Part shown: one piece after another, positions 23,378 through 64,000 of the stretch
How the letters are laid out: every line of letters begins with the position of its first letter
Position numbering within the stretch: the stretch's first letter is position 1
DNA from: Babylonia areolata
Taxonomy: Eukaryota > Mollusca > Gastropoda > Neogastropoda > Buccinidae
Assembly: GCF_041734735.1 (NCBI RefSeq)
Contig: NC_134883.1
Coordinates: forward strand, 26,303,118-26,367,117
Direction: 5' to 3'
Length of the DNA stretch: 64,000 nt
The notes under the pieces: model-generated
Told to the model about the DNA's origin: nothing
Database searches by the model: none
The model's input: the letters and a program-made list of their open reading frames with translations, nothing else
Position numbers and translations under genes: made by a program

Positions 23378-23443
23378 TTCCAGTCACTGCAGTTCAGGTT
23401 GGAGATGCACATTAAAGGGAACTTAAACAGAGCTACAAAGAGA
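23378..23443. repeat. Right target-site duplication of the LINE
   Basis: It starts TTCCAGTCACTGCAG and ends ACAAAGAGA, matching 20902-20967 with only a few substitutions. Confidence 0.8.
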
Positions 23444-23775
23444 TATGTAATATTCCAGTAATTGCACAACACTAGGACAGCAGTGGAAATATGCTCTTCC
23501 CTAGTCTGCCTGTGTACCTCACGGATGACTGCTGGTAGAAATCTGGAATATGACTGCTCTCAGTTTACCTCACAGTTGCAACATAGGATATGAATGATGG
23601 TAGTGTTTGACCTGAAATATTTAATCCTGCAAACCCTTTTGGGGCATGAAGAATATCAAGTAACAATATAAGAATTTTACACCAAAATTCAAATGTAAAA
23701 GAAATTAAAAATGAACGAGACTGGTAAAAAATCAGATACACAGACAATCCTCTTTTTGAAAAATCTCCATACTTT

Positions 23776-24146
23776 CTTCTTCTTCTTTGTTCATGGGCTG
23801 CAACTCCCATTTCATACATATGTGCGTGAGTGGGCTTTTATGTGTATGACTGTTTTTACCCCGCCATATAAGCTGCCATACTCCGTTTTCCGGACTGTGC
23901 ATGCTGGGTATGTTCTTGTTTCCATAAACCACCGAACACTGACATGGATTACAGGATCTTTAATGTGCGTATTTGATCATCTGCAACATGAAGGGGGTTC
24001 AGGCGCAAGCAGGTCTGCACATATGTTGACCTGGGAGATCGGAAAAATCTCCATCCTTTACTCACCAGGCGCCGTTACCGTGATTCAAACCCGGGACCCT
24101 CAGACTGAAAGTCCAACGCTTTAACCATTCGACTATTGCGCTCGTC
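23776..24146 (-). mobile_element. tRNA-derived SINE, family A (full length)
   Basis: Read on the minus strand, the tRNA-like head (A and B boxes) lies at 24065-24146 and the 3' end with the TTC-type tail at 23776. Diagnostic plus-strand blocks are CATGGGCTGCAACTCCCA, GTGCATGCTGGGTATG and CCCGGGACCCTCAGACTG. Confidence 0.85.
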
Positions 24147-24403
24147 TTCCCAACTTTCAAACACTGTACACCCTGCTTTCAACAAAATAAAAGAAATAAA
24201 AACTGATTTTGGATTCAGAGATTTCTTTAGAATGAACTGATTTCCACTGAACTCAATACCAATATATCTAAATGAATCAACAACGTATAAATGAATAAAC
24301 AACTTCAAATAAAAGACCACTAAAAGTAAAAACATTGCAAAGATTCTTACCAATATGAAAAAAATAACACTTTTTGTCTTATTCTGAGTTTCCATTTCAG
24401 GCA

Positions 24404-24434
<31 letters not shown>

Positions 24435-24840
24435 CACTCACACACATATACACACATATACCACAAACCAAGAACATATTAAAATGCATTTTTACAATTA
24501 CAACCAACTGGAAAGCAGAAACTATACTTTTCATTTCATTGGGAGCATGAGGAAGCCGAAAAATGTGATCTAAAAAGAAATGGATTTCTTTATCACAAAT
24601 GTACCACTGTGCAGTGTCACTGATCAGGATGAAATCAGTACACATGCAACCCACTGCCCACAGGGCACACTTTGTGGATGCAGCTGTTGCAACAAAGCTA
24701 ATAAATACAAGAGTAAACAAGAGATCCAGTCTTTTGCACAAACCTGCACAGGTCTGACTTTCACAACCACCACAACAACCACCACAGGACCTCCGTCCTC
24801 GAACTTTGTCATGTTTTCTTTCAGCGGACCACACCACAGC
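24147..24840. other. Noncoding DNA with a short CA array
   Basis: AT-rich sequence with (CA)n at about 24403-24445; no gene signal. Confidence 0.6.
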
Positions 24841-25086
24841 TTAACCCTTTCACCGCCAAGCTTGCATTTATGCACAAGCGTGGTAGAGGACCCATGTCAC
24901 TGAAAGGTGACCATTCATTGGTCTGTTATCCATGAACCTACTGCTCTTAATGTTCGGTGGTAGGATAGGCCATATTTTCTATACATCGCATGGGGAATCC
25001 CCAGCTATTCTTAGCCACAGTCTTTTCTGTGTTTATACCACAAGGGAATTTTTTTACTCTAAATTGACTGGCGGTGAAAGGGTTAA
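24841..25086. mobile_element. piggyBac-like MITE with perfect 18-bp inverted termini
   Basis: The element starts TTAACCCTTTCACCGCCA and ends with its exact reverse complement, TGGCGGTGAAAGGGTTAA. The outer TTAA is the duplicated target of piggyBac-type transposases. The 246 bp between encode nothing, so it would be mobilised in trans. The perfect termini suggest relative youth. Confidence 0.85.
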
Positions 25087-25449
25087 ACTGCGTGCTGTGT
25101 TGTGAGCATTGCCAGGATGCATTATCTGCGTTCGTCAAAACTTGTCATGAGTGTCCATTAAAATAAACACAATTTACAAGTTGTTAGTGTAAACATAATG
25201 AGCATGCTGAAAAGTGGGTTTCACTGAATGCATTTTCGGTTCACCCTGAAGTGTAGATGACCCGATATGTTTACACATATATGATGATAATCAGATACTT
25301 GTTTGACTGTGGCATATATTGGGCATATCATGTTATCAAAAAACTAATTAAAATACCTGTTTTTCAGCCTTACATCATCACGTGTTGTGCACCATCCAGA
25401 TGACTGTCATACAGTGATGCAGACCTTACTATCTTTGTTTTTTTTAAGA

Positions 25450-25855
25450 AAGAAAAAACAGAGAAAAGTTCAGTCCTACCCTGCTTAGAAATATGTAATG
25501 ATAATAAAAGTATAAAAAGAGGGAGAAAGTGAAAAGTTCAGCTCTACCCTCTTTTTAAAAAAAAGTTCAGAAAAAGGAAAAAAAAAAAAAAAAAGGGGAA
25601 AAAAAAGAGACTTATCAGTCCTACCCTGTTTATTAAAAAAAAAATTAAAAAAAAAAAAAAAGTGAAAAGTTCAGTCCCACCCTGAGTGCAACTGCACCTG
25701 ATTCAGCCATACCCAAATCCAAGCACACCTGAGATCAGCCATACAAGTACGGCTATACCGACTTCAGTCATACCAAAGTGCAGCAGTACCTAGGTTCAAT
25801 CACACCTGATAGTAAGCTGCACCAAAGTTCAGCCACATGTGAGTGCAATCACATC
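25450..25855. repeat. Degenerate short tandem repeats
   Basis: AAAAGTTCAGTCCTACCCTG-like units recur about four times between 25460 and 25690, separated by A-rich spacers. They are followed by loosely repeated CACCTGA/CAGCCATACC words to 25855. This could be 3' UTR of the minus-strand antiporter gene; TTTATT at 25629 (AATAAA on the minus strand) is a weak polyadenylation candidate. Confidence 0.5.
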
Positions 25856-25860
25856 AGTTC

Positions 25861-26151
25861 ATCCCACAGAAAATCAGTGAAAGTGCTATCCCCAGGCAAG
25901 ACAAAGTAATTACTTTAAACATGTCAACCCTTTGACAAATATTGTACATACTGTTTCATCCCACAGAAAATCAGTGAAAGTGCTATCCCCAGGCAAGACA
26001 AAGTAATTACTTTAAACATGTCAACCCTTTGACAAATATTGTACATACTGTTTCATCCCACAGACAATCAGTGAAAGTGCTATCCCCAGGTAAGACAAAG
26101 TAATTACTTTAAACATGTCAACCCTTTGACAAATGCTGTACATACTGTTTA
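25861..26151. repeat. 97-bp tandem repeat, three copies
   Basis: ATCCCACAGAAAATCAGTG begins at 25861 and 25958, with a near-identical third copy (ATCCCACAGACAATCAGTG) at 26055. The units differ at only a few positions, so the expansion is recent. It lies just 3' of the antiporter stop codon. Confidence 0.92.
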
Positions 26152-26366
26152 AAAAAAAAGAAAAAAAAAAAAAAAAGATTCATCACTCCAAAGCTGTGGG
26201 TTTTTTTTTCTTTCTTCAAGAACAACATTTTACCAACAAATAGAAATACCCGGACACAAAACAGCTTTAAGAAAAGCTACACCAAATCCACACCCTACAA
26301 TGCAAGCTCATTACGTCAGTGGAAAAACAAACAACAAAAAACAAAACACAGGGGCGACCTGGATGT

Positions 26367-51734
<25,368 letters not shown>

Positions 51735-52349
51735 CTGAGACACATGAAAATCAGTGAGCATAGTAATCATAACTATTAAAAAATTTTTTTTAAAAGTATT
51801 TAAACAGGTCAGAGTCCCTTGCTGCCACAATACCACTGCTGAAAAGTTCTCATGCACTGATGCTGATACTTATTGATAACTTATTCATACTATTAATAAA
51901 GTAATCAACCAAGCAAATAACTACCAGATATAACAGAATACATGTAAAACATTTCTCTTTTTTGTGAAATATACTTATAGTTAACATCAATAAAATCAAA
52001 ATGATATCTACCATGTAGCTAGGTCAATAATATGCATATCAGCTGCCCACACAATATAAAACAGATATCATCACTATATTAACCACAATTATTTCAATGC
52101 ACTGTAAGTCCGATCACTATAAGTATAACCCAGACAGTGGCAACAGAAGCAAGTAAAAAACAAAACAAAAAGAACCCCCCCCAAAAAAACCCAAAGCACA
52201 CACACAAAAACAAGGACTGATAAACAGGCCCGCATGTTTATGCAATGCCTTCACCATTCAATAAAATAAAATGAATTATATATGCATCTGAGTGAATTTA
52301 CTTGATCAGTCATTCAATGCTACTGCAGCTGTACATTTTGCACAGTTTG
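51735..52349. other. AT-rich sequence upstream of antiporter coding exon 1
   Basis: Presumed intron of the antiporter 5' UTR. No other feature was seen. Confidence 0.5.
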
Positions 52350-52722
52350 TTTCCTTCTTCCTCTCCTTCTGCGTTCACTCGTATGCACACGAGTGGGCTT
52401 TTACGTGTATGACCGTTTTTACCCCGCCATGTAGGCAGCCATACTTTGTTTTCGGGGGTGTGCATGCTGAGTATGCTCTTGTTTCCATAACCCACCGAAC
52501 GCTGACATGGATTACAGGATCTTTAACGTGCGTATTTGATCTTCTGCTTGCTCATACACACAAAGGGGGTTCAGGCACTAGCAGGTCTGCACATATGTTG
52601 ACCTGGGAGATCGTAAAAATCTCCACCCTTTACCCACCAGGCGCCGTCACCGTGATTCGAACCTGGGACCCTCAGATTGACAGTCCAACGCTTTAACCAC
52701 TCGGCTATTGCGCCCGTCGGTT
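52350..52722 (-). mobile_element. tRNA-derived SINE, family A (full length)
   Basis: ACTCGTATGCACACGAGTGG, GTGCATGCTGAGTATG and GATTCGAACCTGGGACCCTC, then AACCACTCGGCTATTGCGCC as the head at 52660-52722. Confidence 0.85.
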
Positions 52723-52964
52723 TGTTTCCAACCTGGCCACTACATACAATCAACATTTTGAGTGGGGTGACAGGAAGGTCCTCAGGCTGCCAAGCCTTGA
52801 ATACCAGTGCTGTCAAGGAGATATGATCAAGACCTGTATAAAATTCCTCCAAGATTTATTATGACGTCAAGCTGACAAAACTTGAGTTTGCCTGCAGAAG
52901 ACACCCATGGGGACACAGTTTTAATCTGAAGAAAAACTGACAGAGGCTCAACATTAAATTTAAA

Positions 52965-53060
52965 GGAAATTTTCTATCTAGATAGTAGTTTGCACAGGAC
53001 AGGAATGTCAGACCCCTGCCGGAGTCTGCACTAGTTGGGTCACGGTTAAGTATGTGTGAT
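52965..53060. repeat. Dispersed repeat E, copy 2 (inverted)
   Basis: TAGTTTGCACAGGACAGGAA and CAGACCCCTGCCGGAGTCTG, then CTAGTTGGGTCACGG, the reverse complement of 46485-46575. It is directly followed by a LINE C-terminal fragment. Confidence 0.7.
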
Positions 53061-53081
53061 TAAAAGTAAATTTCTTCTAAA

Positions 53082-53218
53082 ACAGGGTTGTTTCTCTCTG
53101 GAACAGCTTGCCAGACAGCATAATGACTGCACCCTCTATTAACTCCTTTATTGGAAAAAATCTGCCCATTCTGTACTCTTCAGCATGTCAAGATGAGGCA
53201 GCTGAAGACACAACATAG
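53082..53218 (+). mobile_element. LINE C-terminal fragment (Jockey/CR1 type)
   Basis: One open stretch reads VVSLWNSLPDSIMTAPSINS followed by an acidic tail and stop, the hallmark end of Jockey/CR1 polymerases. The stretch is too short to name a clade. Confidence 0.6.
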
Positions 53219-53369
53219 TTTCACTTAGACAATATAGTGTTTACTAAGTTCCATATCATATGTCCACCATGCATGTTGCTAAGTGTATATATAGTTCTTA
53301 CTGTGCAGAACAATAACACAACCCTTGGAAGGGGGCCTCAAACAACGTACAAGTCAAGTATATTATGTA

Positions 53370-54235
53370 TAACCAGCCGCCGTGGCAAAGTGATTAGCAT
53401 CGCGGACTGACGGCTGGGAGGACGCGGGTTCAAATCCCGGTGGAGGTGGGTTTTTCGGCCCGTGGCTGGCTCCTACCCAGACTTGAGTGTGCTGTGGGCT
53501 TAAATGGGGAGACTGGGACCACACAGTCGAGTGTCACCCACTTCAAGGATGCGTCTTTGGGTGTGTTGCTCTAATTACTTGACCAACACTACAAGTGTCT
53601 GTATCTCTCAGGCCTGCTTAATGCCAGGATATCATTATTACAGGAAGCATAGAGTACAGCCTTGTCATGCAGTCTCAAACCAAAATGGACCTCCATAGCA
53701 ACATTGTCATCGTCACCCTCCTCCTCCATAATCAGTATAAAAAAAACAGTCTCAAAGTCTGTGGCCTTTCATGCCCTGCCCTCATGGTGACCTCAGTTTC
53801 GATACCCCTCCACTTCCGTGCTTGGGGTGCGTCTTGTCAACATCTTAAGTGTCGGCAGATTCATGGGGGGCTGTTGAGGGGCATGGTGGCAGTCTCCACT
53901 CTGGGAGGGATGCTCACTCAGTCTGGCTCCGCGACTAAGCCATTATTGTCATTAGTAGGGGGCTTAGTAGGTGGTGTCCTAAGTACGTTAAATCAGAACT
54001 GGCACCACTGAACACCACTGAAGTGACTCAGCAGCAGTGAAGGGTCTCCTCTGGTGTGTGGCCTCCTGGCGACCTAACATCGATGGTTCCCTGCGGACTG
54101 CCGACACTGGAACTGTGACGGATGAACTCGGGTGTAGTCGTGTATGGGGGAATCTAAATGAGCGGTGTGGGAGTAATGCCACTGAAACGGCGCAGATGAC
54201 TGGGCAGAGAGAAAAAAAAAACCCAACATATAAAT
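53370..54235 (+). mobile_element. Long tRNA-headed retroposon (family D)
   Basis: The head at 53372-53445 is tRNA-like, with A-box-like TGGCAAAGTGATTAGCATC and B-box-like GGGTTCAAATCCCGG. The body (TTTTTCGGCCCGTGGCTGG, ACTTGAGTGTGCTGTGGGC) continues without recognisable protein to about 54235, where an A run begins. At about 865 bp it is long for a SINE, so the outer part may be a second element. One copy only in this window. Confidence 0.55.
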
Positions 54236-54269
54236 TATATGCTGGTTGTCTGGTCACTGGTGTCAGGTG

Positions 54270-54690
54270 AAAACTACAGACCACCCATCTTGTTGCTCTT
54301 CTTAAAACTTCATTTGCATTCTTTCCATTCTGCTGATGTCTTTTGCAGCAAAAGGATGTCACATGGGTGATATACATGTACGTGAGAATAAGCCATAATA
54401 AGGGATTTGTGTGCATGTTCTTTTGTTGATATAGAGCCATATTGATCTCAGGTTAAGAGTAAAAAAGCGTACTGCTCGCCTTGTTTTGTAATAAGGGTGC
54501 CCCAAACAACTAAGGATACCCCCAGATATTTTGCTTTCTTTCTTTCTGGAGACTGGCCATTAACATGGTATATAAAAGTAAATGGGTATATACATATGTG
54601 TGACGTGAATCTTTTGGCACTTTTCTGGGTGGAGACAATCGTCTTCATTGATCTGTAGCCACCCATAAACAACTGTTATTTGCAATATAG
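54270..54690 (-). mobile_element. LINE reverse-transcriptase thumb fragment
   Basis: On the minus strand, CLHPEKCQKIHVTHMY, then AKYLGVSL, then EVLRRATRWVVCSF correspond in order to the PEKC..., KYLGV and RRAARYV landmarks of Jockey/CR1-type polymerases such as the one at 20975. Frames differ between patches, so it is decayed. Confidence 0.5.
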
Positions 54691-54952
54691 GCATGCAATA
54701 TAGGCACGATTGAAATTGTATGTGGTAATTACATTCATCCTTCAAATCAAAGGTTACGCTTAAAAATGTAGCGAAAATCCTTCAATTGTTCAAATCAAAG
54801 GTTAGGGGACTAAGGCTTAAAAACGTTGCGAAATGACCAAAAAGAACACGAACCGACAATTGTGGATGCACACCGCCATTTGCATGGCTGGTAAACAAAC
54901 ACAAAGAGCGACTCTATTGATCCGGCAATCCATATCGTGATCACACACTCAC

Positions 54953-55143
54953 CATTCTGCTTTTGATAGATCTATCAGTAAAAGCGATAATGCCACCGCT
55001 TCTTCCCTACGCGTGCATGACGACACGAAGCAAGTTTGGGTTGCGTCCCTTCCAACTGAAACGGAAGCGGAAGTTGAATATCTCTTCGAAACACCTCGTG
55101 TGACAGCGGTGCTCAAAGTTTAAGTGAGAAATAAGTTGTCAAG
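54953..55143. promoter_or_regulatory. Putative shared promoter between the antiporter (-) and NAA10 (+)
   Basis: The NAA10 ATG is at 55144. On the minus strand a strong donor (CAGAATG|GTGAGT) ends at 54953 and could close a 5' exon of the antiporter gene. The sequence between is richer in CpG than its surroundings and carries two adjacent CGGAAG motifs (55062-55073), the ETS-type core common in divergent housekeeping promoters. No TATA box is seen. The role is inferred from position. Confidence 0.5.
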
Positions 55144-63718
<8,575 letters not shown>

Positions 63719-64000
63719 TGAACTTCATAGAGATCTGTGGTGTGAACCTCCTCCTCCTTTGCTTTGCACTGCCAGAATTCAGCACCATGTTTTGCCTCGA
63801 AACCATGTCTGCCAGAAGAAGAAAAAATGAAGAAAGCAGAAAGATTAAAAAAAAAAAAAAAAAAAGGAATACATAATGGGTAAAGTCAGTAGATAGTTTA
63901 CTGATATTAAGACCTTGTGTGGAGTTGCCAGAAAGCTACTACTGTTTCTTTACACATAGACATCAGACCTGTGTACCTGTATATCACTGGCCCTGTTACT
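63719..64000 (+). other. NAA10 3' UTR and beyond
   Basis: Downstream of TGA 63716-63718 the sequence is noncoding, with an A run at 63848-63866 that is not preceded by AATAAA. No polyadenylation signal is evident before the window ends. Confidence 0.6.

Overview
The window is invertebrate nuclear DNA, most likely from a mollusc and plausibly a gastropod. This is inferred from intron-rich genes, several tRNA-headed SINE families, Jockey/CR1-, L1- and L2-like LINE remnants, and very abundant microsatellites. There are no bacterial operons, rRNA genes, CRISPR arrays or functional tRNA genes, and I recognised no LTR or virus-like element.

Host genes. (1) The left edge (1885-3484, +) holds the last two coding exons of an unrecognised cysteine-rich, probably secreted protein. 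(2) The minus strand from 51734 down to 26367 carries a 13-exon SLC37A/GlpT-type organophosphate:phosphate antiporter. All splice phases join to a 429-residue protein, with introns full of transposons and minisatellites. (3) A second minus-strand gene (40449 to about 42450), TE-derived in appearance and with a DUF7869-like RNase-H-style domain, lies inside the intron between antiporter exons 5 and 6. (4) The plus strand from 55144 to 63718 encodes NAA10, the catalytic subunit of the NatA N-terminal acetyltransferase, in seven exons (175 residues). Genes 2 and 4 are head to head; a putative shared promoter lies just upstream of the NAA10 ATG.

Layout. 1-4200: SINE, two pentanucleotide satellites, partial host gene. 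4200-14600: gene-poor DNA with SINEs, LINE 3' ends (one with an 18-bp target-site duplication), microsatellites and a TIR element. 14725-20645: L1-like LINE pieces, including an ORF1 whose N-terminus carries eleven 22-residue repeats. 20848-23443: Jockey/CR1-type LINE with an open 727-codon reverse-transcriptase frame and 66-bp flanking direct repeats. 24841-51734: antiporter gene, piggyBac-like TTAA elements, three minisatellites, CR1-like fragments, and a direct repeat of about 2.3-2.7 kb that includes two antiporter exons. 51735-55143: SINEs, LINE fragments, promoter. 55144-64000: NAA10, with a TIR element, an L2-like LINE and a SINE in its introns.

The most unusual observations are the degraded second copy of antiporter exons 6 and 7 (a real decayed duplication or unpolished assembly), the repeat-expanded LINE ORF1, and pentanucleotide satellites that begin at LINE-like 3' tails.
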